NCBI GenBank assembly: GCA_028284125.1
Contig: JANQSI010000017.1
Coordinates: 1-64,000, forward strand
Reading direction: 5' to 3'
DNA length: 64,000 bases
Origin: Cyclobacteriaceae bacterium
GTDB taxonomy: Bacteria > Bacteroidota > Bacteroidia > Cytophagales > Cyclobacteriaceae
This document shows positions 23,494 to 32,832 of this stretch, in pieces (the stretch's first letter is position 1; the number at the start of each line of letters is the position of its first letter). The notes below the pieces were generated by a model. It ran no database searches. It had not been told where the DNA came from and saw nothing but the letters and a program-made list of their open reading frames with translations. The translations under genes and the position numbers were made by a program.

Positions 23494-25815
23494 ATGTTAC
23501 GAAGTGTCATTATAGTAATAGGATTAATCATCCATCTCGGTGCTAATGCGCAAGATGTTCAACCAAAATTGAATCATGATCTTTCTTTCTTAAGCGGAGA
23601 GTGGCTAATGAGCATGACTTATTCTCCCGAAAGTGATAACCCAAGAACTCTAAAAGGCAATATGATTTGCCAATGGGCCATGGATAGTTCCTTTATAAAA
23701 TGTGAATATCAACTAAAAAGGGAAGGAAGAAAGGATGCGCTAAATGATGTGTATTTCAATTACAATCAAATCTCCGACCAATACGAGAGTATGTGGATGA
23801 GCTCTACTTGGCCAGTTAAAGTCCTTTTGAAAGGAGATTTGGAAAAAGGAGAAGACAGCATTCGATTGACAACATTCGCAGAATTTCCTATTGAGAATGG
23901 CTTGACAGAATTTGTGAAAGACAAATTGGTCATAGCTAAAGGTTCAGACAATTTTTATAGGAAAACATACATAAGAACTTCAGAAGAAAATGAGTGGAGG
24001 TTCCATTCGCTTGAAAAAGCAACCCGAACGACTGTGGAAAGACTGGCTAATCAAGACCAGATTTCAGGCAAAACATGGCAAGCACTCGGCCCTGGCTTTA
24101 CGAATACCGTCCTTGAAACGAGTCAAATCTATATCAGTGATCAACTTGCCGCACAATACAAAATTGAGAAACCTGTCGTGCAAAACCTTTTGAGATACAC
24201 ATTGAGCTATACCCAAGATCAACTGAGCTCTAATAAAGTTATCTATCGCTATCCCCACTACAATCAAACGGCAATAGATGGAGACCTACAACAACTTGCA
24301 AACGCGGAACTGCTAGAACAAAATGATTCACTATTCTCAATTACAGCGAAAGGGAATCAAATCTTGACAAGCTATTGGAATCTACGTCGAAATCAGGTTC
24401 GATTCTATGATTACTTATCTAGTGAACAACTGCAAACGTTGTACAATGTCATCCACAAGGTTGTTTCCAGGGCTCGTAATCTGGATAGCTCCTACCCCAA
24501 TGAGTCCGTGAAAGCTCGTTTCTTAAGTCGATCAAAGAATTTCGAAGATGAGCACTTGGCGATCAAGGTATCCGAACTTCTCAAAGAATACACAGCCTTT
24601 ATCAATGACGTAAGTCATTATAAATACCAGATGTTTCCAAAGCACACGAAGAATGAACCATGGAAGAATTTGAAACTATCTGCTTTGGCCAGCGAATTGA
24701 TGAGTGCCACTAGAAATGGTAGAGTATATGACGTTAGTCGTTGCTACAATCAAAGTTATTGGCGGCAAGGTCAAGCCAGATGTGATGAAGTGATCAATGA
24801 ATTGATTGAGGCAGGTTTGGTTATCAAGCAGAATGAATCCATTAAACAAACTTCACCGGGTGCAGATCTTTCGAAAGCAGCTGAAGCTTTTGCAGATCTA
24901 AGAAGGTACAAAGCATGGCAAGATGTCTCGATTCCCGATTATCTTGAATTTATTGAAATCCTGGACTGGATCTTGGAAAATCCTGTTGAATCATTTGTTC
25001 CCTACCCAGAACGACCAAGAAGATTGATCCAGAGTATCGGGTTTTCTCCAAATCAAGACACCATGTATTTTGCACTTCCTCATAAAGAGTATTTGGAAAG
25101 TCAGGGAGAAACTGTAAACGACCAGACACCAAGATTGGCCATCTACTATGCCACCAAATTAGACGAAGGTTGGGGCGAACCGCAGCTCATAGATTTTGGC
25201 GATTTTGGAGGAACCAATGCATACGAGCCTACACTTTCTTCTGATGGTCAGTTGATGATTTTTAACTCTCCCCGCCAATTTGACGGAAGTCCTGTAAAGG
25301 ATCGTGATCCAAATAACTTATGGTTTTCAGAAAAGAAAAATGGCAAATGGCAACAGCCAAAATACCTACAGAATATCAATTCCAAAGATCTGGAGGAGAG
25401 CTACTCCACGATAACAAAAGACGGAGAATTGATTTACCTCCAACAATCAAAGATCAATGGTGAATCCGCATTTACTCTTCTCTCGACACAATTTAAAGGT
25501 GAAAAAACGAAGAAAGGAAAACCAACTGGATTGGGATACGCAATTGGAGATCCTTGGATTGCACGAGATGGTAGTTACATCATCTATACAAAATTCGACC
25601 CGAAAGATTGGGCCAATACCTGCGATTTACATTACTCTTTTCGGGATGGGAAAGGCTGGACTGAACCAAAGAAGATGCCGAAAATAAATGGCAAGCGATC
25701 TGACTATGCAGTTGCTATCACACCGGACGAGCAATGGTTGTACTACAGAAGACGAGGAAGATTTCTGAAATTTCCATTTCAACCAATTTTGAATGAGATG
25801 AGGGAAAATAGATAA
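23494..25815 (+). CDS. exported multidomain protein: lipocalin-like, winged-helix-like, PD40
   Basis: Exported protein of 773 residues; signal peptide to about residue 19 (ANAQ). Residues about 25-175 look like a DUF1579-like barrel, opening LSFLSGEW as in the WD40 protein's C-terminal domain. Residues about 195-480 are helical and contain two stretches that resemble the ends of winged helices: LANAELLEQNDSLFSITAKG, and INELIEAGLVIKQN. Residues about 500-770 are PD40-like repeats (FSPNQDTMYFA, TLSSDGQLMIFNS, TKDGELIYLQ, ITPDEQWLYYRR). Winged-helix modules in an exported protein are odd and may serve protein binding. Function unknown. Confidence 0.7.
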   Translation: MLRSVIIVIGLIIHLGANAQDVQPKLNHDLSFLSGEWLMSMTYSPESDNPRTLKGNMICQWAMDSSFIKCEYQLKREGRKDALNDVYFNYNQISDQYESMWMSSTWPVKVLLKGDLEKGEDSIRLTTFAEFPIENGLTEFVKDKLVIAKGSDNFYRKTYIRTSEENEWRFHSLEKATRTTVERLANQDQISGKTWQALGPGFTNTVLETSQIYISDQLAAQYKIEKPVVQNLLRYTLSYTQDQLSSNKVIYRYPHYNQTAIDGDLQQLANAELLEQNDSLFSITAKGNQILTSYWNLRRNQVRFYDYLSSEQLQTLYNVIHKVVSRARNLDSSYPNESVKARFLSRSKNFEDEHLAIKVSELLKEYTAFINDVSHYKYQMFPKHTKNEPWKNLKLSALASELMSATRNGRVYDVSRCYNQSYWRQGQARCDEVINELIEAGLVIKQNESIKQTSPGADLSKAAEAFADLRRYKAWQDVSIPDYLEFIEILDWILENPVESFVPYPERPRRLIQSIGFSPNQDTMYFALPHKEYLESQGETVNDQTPRLAIYYATKLDEGWGEPQLIDFGDFGGTNAYEPTLSSDGQLMIFNSPRQFDGSPVKDRDPNNLWFSEKKNGKWQQPKYLQNINSKDLEESYSTITKDGELIYLQQSKINGESAFTLLSTQFKGEKTKKGKPTGLGYAIGDPWIARDGSYIIYTKFDPKDWANTCDLHYSFRDGKGWTEPKKMPKINGKRSDYAVAITPDEQWLYYRRRGRFLKFPFQPILNEMRENR

Positions 25816-25908
25816 AGTCCATTAAGGCCTTCCGGGAAAAGGTAAAGAATTAGCCATCAATGCAACTTGATATTAAAGTCACAATCTTTTTCTGAAAGAT
25901 CAATCAAG

Positions 25909-27159
25909 ATGCAAAAGTTACTTCTAAGCATTACCACATTCTTCTTTCTAGTACTTCAGGGAATCAATGCTCAACCCAGCGATCTAAATTCCTACTTGTT
26001 GAAAAACTCTCTGGGAATTGAAGTCTCTGCTGATGAATTCAGCGGTCCCGGAATGGATTTATTAACCGAAGAGTTTTCAAAAAATCAGTTCATCCTTTTC
26101 GGTGAACGACATTTTACAAGGGAGATTCCTGTTTTCCTTGAATCATTACTACCAAGTCTATTAGAAGCCGGATTTAATCACTTAGGATTGGAAGTGGGAC
26201 CAATCGGGGCAACTCATTTGACTAACAAGGTTTTATTAAGTGAACCGCAAGATCATCCCTATGGTGTTCCATTTTATGTGACTAAGGAAGAGTTTGGGTT
26301 CGTGAAAACTTTTCTTGAAAACTCAAAATCTAAAAATAAAGTCTGGGGTTTGGATGTAGAAGCATTATTCGGTGTGAGGACGGTGATTTCAGAATTAAAG
26401 AGAAAAGATCTTAATGCGAAGGAGCAGGAATTAGCGGATGATCTTCACCAAGCATCAGCGAGTGCCTATGAAGAATTTATGTCGACCGGCAAATATTCAA
26501 GGGCTCCAATTTTTCGCAAGGAGATTAGATCAAAGCTTAATGAATTGCAATCCATCTCGTCCAATGAAGAGGTGAAATGGACCATCAACAAGTTACTTTC
26601 GGATGCTGAGATTCATCTGAGCAGAGATGGCTATTTCAAAAACAGCCGACGGACTGACCTCATGAAGGAAAACTTCATGAAGTACTTTATGGACGAGTTT
26701 CAAGAGACCGGAGAATATCCGAAGGTGATGGTAAAACTTGGCTCCAACCATATTTTCAGGCATTTTAATGAACAGCACCTTCCTGATTTAGGAAATTACA
26801 TGGCCAATCTTGCAAAGTCTCTAGGCGAAAACTCCTTGCATGTGGCGCTTTACCAGGCAAAAAGCACCACCATTTGGTGGATTTCAGAAAATGCTCAGAA
26901 GGGTAATTTGCAACCTCGAGATAAACCGTATGAATATAGTTATCCACCCGTCCTGGTTGACATTGCTCCGAAAACACAATGGACACTTTTTGATTTGAGA
27001 CCACTTCGAGAGTTAATCTGGCGTCAACGTTGGGTTGAGGAAGAAGACAAGATTGAATGGTTAAAAAATGCGCCTGAAGGTTTAATAAAAATTGCCGAAT
27101 CTCAAGATTTGGTCATTATTATTCCTGAGACGACTCCTCAGACTCTTTTGAGGGATTGA
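25909..27159 (+). CDS. exported erythromycin esterase/ChaN-like superfamily protein
   Basis: Exported protein of 416 residues from the ATG at 25909, which opens directly on a signal peptide ending near INAQ; a TTG at 25867 would add 14 residues. FILFGERHFTREIP near residue 62 and LGLEVGPIG near residue 94 resemble the Glu/His motifs of the EreA/ChaN/TraB (Tiki) superfamily, and VKLGSNHIFRH near residue 270 would supply the later His. These may be hydrolases or haem-binding proteins; macrolide resistance should not be inferred. It follows the 773-residue protein gene by 93 bases and may be co-transcribed. Confidence 0.65.
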   Translation: MQKLLLSITTFFFLVLQGINAQPSDLNSYLLKNSLGIEVSADEFSGPGMDLLTEEFSKNQFILFGERHFTREIPVFLESLLPSLLEAGFNHLGLEVGPIGATHLTNKVLLSEPQDHPYGVPFYVTKEEFGFVKTFLENSKSKNKVWGLDVEALFGVRTVISELKRKDLNAKEQELADDLHQASASAYEEFMSTGKYSRAPIFRKEIRSKLNELQSISSNEEVKWTINKLLSDAEIHLSRDGYFKNSRRTDLMKENFMKYFMDEFQETGEYPKVMVKLGSNHIFRHFNEQHLPDLGNYMANLAKSLGENSLHVALYQAKSTTIWWISENAQKGNLQPRDKPYEYSYPPVLVDIAPKTQWTLFDLRPLRELIWRQRWVEEEDKIEWLKNAPEGLIKIAESQDLVIIIPETTPQTLLRD

Positions 27160-27186
27160 CAGATCCTTCACTGCGTTCAGGATGAC
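27160..27186. repeat. REP-like hairpin (AGATCCTTC...GGATGAC)
   Basis: ATCCT at 27163-27167 pairs with AGGAT at 27179-27183 inside a 27-base block. Related blocks occur at 27242-27270 and 61590-61616. Blocks of this kind are, to my recollection, common interspersed repeats in Bacteroidota. It follows the stop of the preceding gene by one base and may help terminate it. Confidence 0.6.
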
Positions 27187-27217
27187 AAAAAGTATATTCA
27201 GGATGGCAAACGTTTCT

Positions 27218-27243
27218 TACTACATGTTACGCCTGTAATGGCC
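27218..27243 (-). repeat. relic copy of the icmF 3' end
   Basis: Twenty-one of 26 bases match 27284-27309, the last codons of icmF. The first 13 (TACTACATGTTAC) are identical. Read on the minus strand it spells G-H-Y-R-R-N-M-stop, against G-Q-Y-R-R-N-M-stop in icmF, with synonymous differences in the Tyr and Arg codons. It is separated from icmF by 40 bases holding a REP-like hairpin. Confidence 0.7.
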
Positions 27244-27270
27244 AGATCCCTCGTTGCACTCGGGATGGGC
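27242..27270. repeat. REP-like hairpin (AGATCCCTC...GGGATGGGC)
   Basis: ATCCC at 27246-27250 pairs with GGGAT at 27262-27266. It is a diverged relative of the blocks at 27160 and 61590 and lies exactly between icmF and the relic of its 3' end. Confidence 0.55.
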
Positions 27271-27285
27271 GGTGATTCGATTGTA

Positions 27286-30200
27286 CTACATGTTACGGCG
27301 ATACTGACCACCCACCTCGAACATGGCATGTGTGATTTGTCCTAATGAGCAGTACTTTGAAGCTTCCATCAATGCTTCGAATGTATTTTCATTGTGAAGC
27401 GCTGTTTCCTGGAGCTTTTTGAGAATTTCAGAAGCTTTATACTCATTTCCTTTGTGCATTTCTTCCAGGTTGTGGATTTGCAACTCCTTCTCCTCTTTAG
27501 TGGCTCTAATCACTTCATCAGGAATAATTGTAGGAGATCCTTTGGAAGAAAGGAATGTGTTCACTCCAATAATTGGAAGTTCGCCGGTATGCTTTTTTGT
27601 TTCATAATAAAGTGACTCTTCCTGGATCTTGCCACGTTGATACATGCTTTCCATTGCACCGAGAACCCCACCTCTTTCTGTGATGCGATCAAATTCTACC
27701 ATCACGGCTTCCTCCACCAAGTCTGTTAATTCTTCAATAATGAAAGACCCTTGCATTGGATTTTCATTTTTGGCCAAACCAAGCTCCTTGTTGATGATCA
27801 GTTGGATCGCCATCGCACGTCGCACAGATTCTTCTGTTGGTGTGGTGATCGCCTCATCGTACGCATTCGTGTGTAATGAGTTACAGTTATCATAAATCGC
27901 GTACAAGGCTTGAAGCGTCGTTCTGATGTCGTTGAAATCGATTTCTTGCGCGTGCAATGAACGTCCGGAAGTTTGAATATGATACTTGAGTTTTTGCGAA
28001 CGCTCATTTGCGCCATATTTCAATTTCATGGCTTTCGCCCAAATTCGTCTCGCCACTCGCCCAATCACTGCATATTCCGGGTCTACTCCATTTGAAAAGA
28101 AAAAGGATAAGTTCGGTGCAAAGGCATTCACATCCATTCCTCTCGATAGGTAGTATTCTACAAACGTAAATCCATTCGCGAGCGTAAATGCCAACTGTGA
28201 GATTGGGTTAGCCCCAGCTTCAGCAATGTGATAGCCTGAAATGGAAACGGAGTAGAAATTACGCACATTGTTGTTGATGAAATATTGCTGCACGTCTCCC
28301 ATCAAACGAAGCGAAAATTCAGTTGAGAAAATACAGGTGTTCTGCGCTTGATCTTCTTTTAAGATATCCGCTTGCACGGTTCCTCGAACTGCAGAAAGGG
28401 CCTTTGCTTTTAATTCTTCATAAACCTCCTTATCCAACACTTGGTCGCCGGAAACCCCGAGCAACATCAAGCCCAGTCCATCATTACCTTCTGGTAATTC
28501 ACCATCATAGGTTGGACGCTTTACTTTCGCATCTTTGTAAAGCTTTTGGATTTTCGTCTCCACTTCCTTTTCAAGGCCATTCTCCTTGATATATTTCTCA
28601 CACTGCTGATCGATCGCAGCATTCATAAAAAATGCGCAAATGGTGGCAGCAGGTCCATTGATAGTCATCGAAACCGAGGTAGTCGGATCGCACAAATCAA
28701 ATCCAGAGTACAATTTCTTTGCATCGTCCAGGCAGCAAATACTCACTCCTGAATTTCCGATTTTTCCATAAATGTCTGGACGATAATCCGGATCTTCTCC
28801 GTATAGTGTCACCGAATCAAAGGCTGTGGAAAGTCGAGCTGCCGGCAAGCCTTTTGAAACGTAATGGAATCTTCTGTTGGTTCTTTCTGGCCCACCTTCT
28901 CCAGCAAACATTCGTGTTGGATCTTCTCCCTGCCGTTTGAATGGAAAAACTCCGGCGGTGTAAGGAAATTCTCCCGGCACGTTTTCCTGTAGACTCCACT
29001 TCAAAATATCGCCCCAAGCTTCATATCTGGGCAGAATTACCTTCGGAATCTTCGTATGAGATAGTGATTCGGTAGTGGTTTCAACCTTGATTTCTTTGCC
29101 ACGAACCTCATACGTATATTCCTCACCTTCATAATTGGCACGCTTAGCATTCCATTCTTCTATGATTTTGAGATTATGTGGATCCAGATCAAGTTTTAAT
29201 TCTCCTTTTGCAGCTTCAATCGCTTTCAAGGCTTCCTCCTTATCATGAAGAACTTCTGCAGATTTTTCCAGTCCATAAAGCTTTTGCGCTACTTCTTTCT
29301 GTTGGTCCGCCTTCTCATTGTAACCTCGAATCGATTCTGTTATCTCGGATAAATATCGCGTTCGCTTCGGAGGAATGATGAATACTTTCTCACTCATCTC
29401 TTCCGTACTCTGGAAAGAAGATTTAAGTTCTGCTCCGGTTTTCTCAAAAATCAAGTTCATCAATGCCAGGTACAGCTGATTCATTCCCGGATCATTGAAT
29501 TGAGAAGCAATGGTTCCGAAAACCGGTAGCTCCTCCTCTTTCGCATCCCACAATTGATGATTTCGTTGATATTGCTTTTTCACATCACGTAAAGCATCCA
29601 ACGCGCCGCGCTTATCGAACTTGTTCAAAGCAATCACATCAGCAAAATCGAGCATGTCAATTTTCTCCAATTGAGTCGCTGCTCCATACTCAGGTGTCAT
29701 CACGTAAAGCGATGCATCCGAGTGATCTGTAATCTCCGTGTCGGACTGGCCGATTCCTGAAGTTTCCAGGATGATCAGATCAAAGCCCGCAGATTTCACA
29801 ATGTCAATGGCATCTTGCACATATTTCGACAAAGCAAGATTGGATTGCCGCGTTGCAAGTGAACGCATATAGACACGATCACTGAAAATAGCGTTCATTC
29901 GAATTCGGTCTCCAAGCAAAGCTCCACCGGTCTTTCTCTTCGAAGGATCAACTGAAATGACGGCTATATTCTTCTCTTTAAAATCGATTAGAAATCGTCT
30001 CACCAGTTCATCCACTAACGAAGATTTTCCAGCACCTCCTGTTCCGGTAATTCCTAGTACCGGAGTTTCTTTGACTAATTTTCGAACTGCCTCGATTTCT
30101 ACTTTGTGAACCTCAGGATAATTTTCTGCGGCTGAAATCAACCGCGCGATTGCGCTGTGATCTTTAGGACTCACTCGCTTTACTTGTCCGTTCAGGTTTT

Positions 30201-30648
30201 CGCCAATTGGAAAATCGCAGGTTTTGACTAAGTCATTGATCATTCCCTGCAGACCCATCGCTCGGCCATCGTCCGGTGAATAAATTCGAGTGATTCCGTA
30301 TTTATGTAGTTCTTCTATTTCTTCCGGAAGAATGGTTCCACCGCCCCCACCAAACAACTTGATTTGATCCGCGCCACGCTCCTTCAGCAAATCATACATG
30401 TATTTGAAATACTCGACATGTCCGCCTTGGTAGCTAGTGATTGCTATCGCCTGTGCATCTTCCTGAATGGCGCAACCGACAATTTCTTGAACTGAACGGT
30501 TGTGACCTAGGTGGATCACCTCACATCCGGTCGACTGAATGATCCTCCGCATGATGTTAATAGCAGCATCATGTCCATCAAACAAAGAAGCGGCGGTTAC
30601 TATTCGAATGTGGTTTTCAGGCTTGTATATTTCAACAGCTTCAGTCAT
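27286..30648 (-). CDS. icmF: fused isobutyryl-CoA mutase with G-protein chaperone
   Basis: Adenosylcobalamin-dependent mutase interconverting isobutyryl-CoA and butyryl-CoA, with its own GTPase chaperone in one chain of 1,120 residues, the normal IcmF length. Residues about 12-145 are the B12-binding domain with FDGHDAA (His26 as cobalt ligand) and the GGGGT loop. Residues about 190-430 are the MeaB-like GTPase with P-loop [10 protein letters not shown] (201-210) and NKFD. Residues about 560-1120 form the acyl-CoA mutase barrel with [15 protein letters not shown] and [15 protein letters not shown]. The FPFKR segment fits IcmF rather than methylmalonyl-CoA mutase. Its promoter carries a perfect -7 box, and its 3' end is partly duplicated downstream. 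Confidence 0.95.
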   Translation of the reverse strand: MTEAVEIYKPENHIRIVTAASLFDGHDAAINIMRRIIQSTGCEVIHLGHNRSVQEIVGCAIQEDAQAIAITSYQGGHVEYFKYMYDLLKERGADQIKLFGGGGGTILPEEIEELHKYGITRIYSPDDGRAMGLQGMINDLVKTCDFPIGENLNGQVKRVSPKDHSAIARLISAAENYPEVHKVEIEAVRKLVKETPVLGITGTGGAGKSSLVDELVRRFLIDFKEKNIAVISVDPSKRKTGGALLGDRIRMNAIFSDRVYMRSLATRQSNLALSKYVQDAIDIVKSAGFDLIILETSGIGQSDTEITDHSDASLYVMTPEYGAATQLEKIDMLDFADVIALNKFDKRGALDALRDVKKQYQRNHQLWDAKEEELPVFGTIASQFNDPGMNQLYLALMNLIFEKTGAELKSSFQSTEEMSEKVFIIPPKRTRYLSEITESIRGYNEKADQQKEVAQKLYGLEKSAEVLHDKEEALKAIEAAKGELKLDLDPHNLKIIEEWNAKRANYEGEEYTYEVRGKEIKVETTTESLSHTKIPKVILPRYEAWGDILKWSLQENVPGEFPYTAGVFPFKRQGEDPTRMFAGEGGPERTNRRFHYVSKGLPAARLSTAFDSVTLYGEDPDYRPDIYGKIGNSGVSICCLDDAKKLYSGFDLCDPTTSVSMTINGPAATICAFFMNAAIDQQCEKYIKENGLEKEVETKIQKLYKDAKVKRPTYDGELPEGNDGLGLMLLGVSGDQVLDKEVYEELKAKALSAVRGTVQADILKEDQAQNTCIFSTEFSLRLMGDVQQYFINNNVRNFYSVSISGYHIAEAGANPISQLAFTLANGFTFVEYYLSRGMDVNAFAPNLSFFFSNGVDPEYAVIGRVARRIWAKAMKLKYGANERSQKLKYHIQTSGRSLHAQEIDFNDIRTTLQALYAIYDNCNSLHTNAYDEAITTPTEESVRRAMAIQLIINKELGLAKNENPMQGSFIIEELTDLVEEAVMVEFDRITERGGVLGAMESMYQRGKIQEESLYYETKKHTGELPIIGVNTFLSSKGSPTIIPDEVIRATKEEKELQIHNLEEMHKGNEYKASEILKKLQETALHNENTFEALMEASKYCSLGQITHAMFEVGGQYRRNM

Positions 30649-30670
30649 ATCAGTTCACTTTTTGGGAGTG

Positions 30671-30678
30671 CAAAGTTA
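30671..30678 (-). promoter_or_regulatory. icmF -7 box (TAACTTTG)
   Basis: On the minus strand TAACTTTG is a perfect match to TAnnTTTG, 22 bases before the icmF ATG. No good -33 TTG is seen at the usual distance. No cobalamin riboswitch is visible between it and the start, and the leader is too short for one. Confidence 0.55.
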
Positions 30679-30791
30679 CTGAAAATGAGGTTGATTTTTC
30701 ACCACACAATTCTTTTGCTCAATTCAAAAATCACTTTCTGTACGTCCAATGACCTTTTTTGTTCAATAAGTTCTTGAAAGAAAATACACTA

Positions 30792-31322
30792 TCAAAACTT
30801 CAACAACTGATATCCCTTCATCTGATAGCTAGTAACTGTTGTAAGCATCGATGTAGCGATCTCTACTTCAGATAATAACTTATCACCAGCAACATTCCTG
30901 CTTCGAAGTGATTGTCCGCAAACTGCAATCTTCACTCCGGCCTCACTCAATTCCTTCACCAATGCCGCATTTGGATTGGACGACTTAAATCTTTTTTTGT
31001 AAGACGCCTCATCCATTATCGAATAGGTGGATTGACCATGAAGGGCCAAAACCACATCCATTTTTTCAGGTGGAACACCACCTACCGCATGGAGATTGAG
31101 CATCCGAGCGACATTATTCAACGATCGATCAATCTTTGATTTATCGTCTGCACCTCCATAAACATCAATTACTATTTTGTATTCCTGATTTGGATCTGGC
31201 TTTACAGTTGCTTCCTTTATATCGTAAATACCTCCAAAATTTTTGATCACAGGGTTGACTCTTTTCTGCGCAAATCCAGCAGACAGGATAATGATACATA
31301 GTGGTGATAATAGGTGTCTCAT
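30792..31322 (-). CDS. exported DsrE/DsrF-like protein
   Basis: Exported protein of 176 residues: signal peptide to about residue 19 (AGFAQ), then a DsrE/F-like fold with EYKIVIDVYGGADD (first strand), NNVARMLNLHAVGGV, MDVVLALHGQS and AGVKIAVCGQSLRSR. The Cys in AVCGQS lies where DsrE-family sulfur-carrier cysteines are found. Periplasmic DsrE-like proteins are widespread in Bacteroidota and their role is unclear. It lies between tRNA-Pro and icmF, apparently as a single gene. Confidence 0.85.
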   Translation of the reverse strand: MRHLLSPLCIIILSAGFAQKRVNPVIKNFGGIYDIKEATVKPDPNQEYKIVIDVYGGADDKSKIDRSLNNVARMLNLHAVGGVPPEKMDVVLALHGQSTYSIMDEASYKKRFKSSNPNAALVKELSEAGVKIAVCGQSLRSRNVAGDKLLSEVEIATSMLTTVTSYQMKGYQLLKF

Positions 31323-31357
31323 TTTGAAATTTGATTTTCGTTGAAGTAAACAAAATA

Positions 31358-31387
31358 GCCACCTTCATTCACAAAAACTAAGGTGGC
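31358..31387 (-). terminator. terminator of tRNA-Pro
   Basis: On the minus strand GCCACCTT, a 14-base loop and AAGGTGGC form a perfect 8-bp stem followed by TATTTTGTTT. It starts six bases after the tRNA 3' end, so it probably terminates the tRNA transcript. Confidence 0.75.
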
Positions 31388-31392
31388 CAGCG

Positions 31393-31467
31393 TCGGGATG
31401 ACTGGATTCGAACCAGCGGCCCCCACTACCCTAAAGTGGTGCGCTAACCGGGCTGCGCCACATCCCG
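31393..31467 (-). tRNA. tRNA-Pro with anticodon AGG
   Basis: A 75-base cloverleaf on the minus strand: acceptor CGGGATG/CATCCCG, D-stem GCGC/GCGC, anticodon stem CCACT/AGTGG with loop TTAGGGT, T-stem GCTGG/CCAGT (one G-U pair) with TTCGAAT, discriminator A73. Loop positions 34-36 read AGG, so it decodes CCU; A34 could be converted to inosine. C1-G72 and A73 are proline-tRNA identity features. No CCA is encoded. A34 is uncommon for bacterial tRNA-Pro. Confidence 0.93.
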
Positions 31468-31474
31468 AAAGGAA

Positions 31475-31482
31475 CAAATTTA
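31475..31482 (-). promoter_or_regulatory. tRNA-Pro -7 box (TAAATTTG)
   Basis: Perfect TAnnTTTG match on the minus strand, eight bases before the tRNA 5' end, so transcription would begin at or next to the mature end. The -33 region is weak. Confidence 0.6.
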
Positions 31483-31624
31483 GTCTTTGATGGAATACTT
31501 TCGCAGTTACCTGGTTTTCTTTCGAATCAACAAGAAAATAATCTTAAATCATGATCCTGTTTGATAAGTGTCATAGGTAAAGTTTATGTGACCAAAGATC
31601 TTAGCCTAATCAAACAGCAAGATC

Positions 31625-31801
31625 ATGAAATCTAAAAGTCAACATTCAGGTAGCGCCATATACGGACTTGGTTTTATCGGAGCGGTCATCTATTTCATTT
31701 CCACCTCCTCTAGTTTTTGGACCGGAGTATTAGGAATCCTTAAGGCAATTGTTTGGCCTGCTTTTCTTGTTTATGAGTTGATGGCTCATTTGGGAATTTA
31801 A
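31625..31801 (+). CDS. small conserved-looking membrane protein (58 aa)
   Basis: ATG at 31625, stop at 31799-31801. After ten polar residues the chain has two hydrophobic segments, roughly residues 12-27 (IYGLGFIGAVIYFI) and 37-55 (ILKAIVWPAFLVYELM), joined by a Ser/Thr-rich loop ending in FWTG. The pattern AIYGLGFIGA...FW.GVLG..KAIVWPAFLVYE is one I recall from short conserved bacterial membrane proteins of unknown function. It ends three bases before the stop of the convergent PD40 gene. Confidence 0.78.
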   Translation: MKSKSQHSGSAIYGLGFIGAVIYFISTSSSFWTGVLGILKAIVWPAFLVYELMAHLGI

Positions 31802-31804
31802 AGT

Positions 31805-32698
31805 CTAATTCCCAACCAGACTTTCTATTTCTATGCAGTAAATGTCTGCCGCTTTTCGTTCGGGTTCACCAAATCCTGCTCGGGTAAAATAAAGCCTGTT
31901 GTCAGATCCGGGTTTAGCGCTATACTCATAATAATCACTATTGATTCCAGTACCAAGATTCACTGGCTCGCCCCAATCATCATCCTTTCTGTAGCTGATA
32001 TAGATGTCCCCACCTCCATAACCACCTTCTCTATCAGTCGGGGTGAAAATCAAAAATCGTTCGTCCGGGTCAATGTAGCAATGTGAATCTGGTCCATCCG
32101 TGTTAATGAAGGAATTCAAACGTTCAGCTTCCAAATATTTCGTCCCATTCCATTTACTTACATAAATATCTGTCTCAACTCCTCGCTTGTAGCGAACAAA
32201 ATAGAAGTTTCCGCTCTTTGCCATGAATGGATGCCCTTCATTGTATTCGTCAGAGTTAACTTGATCATTCATCCGAACCGCCTCTCCCCAGGTGCCATCA
32301 AATCTTTTGGAAGAAAACCAAATATCTGAGTCATAATCAAAACCATTGTCTCCTGGACGATTCGATCCAAAAAAAATGGTGTTGCCATCGGGAGAAAATG
32401 AAGATCCACGATCAAAGAAATCTCCTGAAAAAGGTGCAAGAACCGGTTCTGTCCATTTCCCCTGTTTTTTATACGAAAAATAGATACGACGATCTCTGTG
32501 TGGCATTCCCGATCCGGAACGCGTAAACGTCATCAAATTTCCATCTGGAGAAAAAGAAATGTATTCATCCCATGTTTCTTCCAATGAGATAAGTCCTGGC
32601 TCAAAAATTTGAGCCTCTCCAACCAGTTTTTGGGAATGTCCTGTGAACACAATGATTCCGCAAAACACCCATTGCAATAGTATTCTGTTGTTCTTCAT
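31805..32698 (-). CDS. exported PD40/TolB-like propeller protein
   Basis: Exported protein of 297 residues with a signal peptide to about residue 22. It has five or six PD40 repeats: FSPDGNLMTFTRSG, SFSPDGNTIFFGSNR, FMAKSGNFYFVRYKRG, YIDPDERFLIFTPTD and KPGSDNRLYFTRAG. It belongs to the same family as the lipoprotein encoded at 20980 but has no lipobox. Likely a periplasmic or surface propeller; its partner is unknown. Convergent with the 58-residue membrane protein gene. Confidence 0.82.
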   Translation of the reverse strand: MKNNRILLQWVFCGIIVFTGHSQKLVGEAQIFEPGLISLEETWDEYISFSPDGNLMTFTRSGSGMPHRDRRIYFSYKKQGKWTEPVLAPFSGDFFDRGSSFSPDGNTIFFGSNRPGDNGFDYDSDIWFSSKRFDGTWGEAVRMNDQVNSDEYNEGHPFMAKSGNFYFVRYKRGVETDIYVSKWNGTKYLEAERLNSFINTDGPDSHCYIDPDERFLIFTPTDREGGYGGGDIYISYRKDDDWGEPVNLGTGINSDYYEYSAKPGSDNRLYFTRAGFGEPERKAADIYCIEIESLVGN

Positions 32699-32832
32699 AT
32701 ATCGAGCTAGCTTTTAGTGAATACCTAATTTTTTCGAAAGGTTACAATCAAAGTCGACGTAAATCGCTTTAACTACTCTCTTTCTTGCAACTATTGGTCA
32801 GCCTGTACATCTTTAGGTAAAGCAATTGCATT

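Noticed and set aside
25909-27159. macrolide resistance esterase
   Set aside because: Only the superfamily motif is seen, in an exported protein; the broader EreA/ChaN family is more likely.
30649-30791. cobalamin riboswitch before icmF
   Set aside because: The -7 box is 22 bases before the start, leaving no room for a leader, and no B12-box-like sequence was seen.
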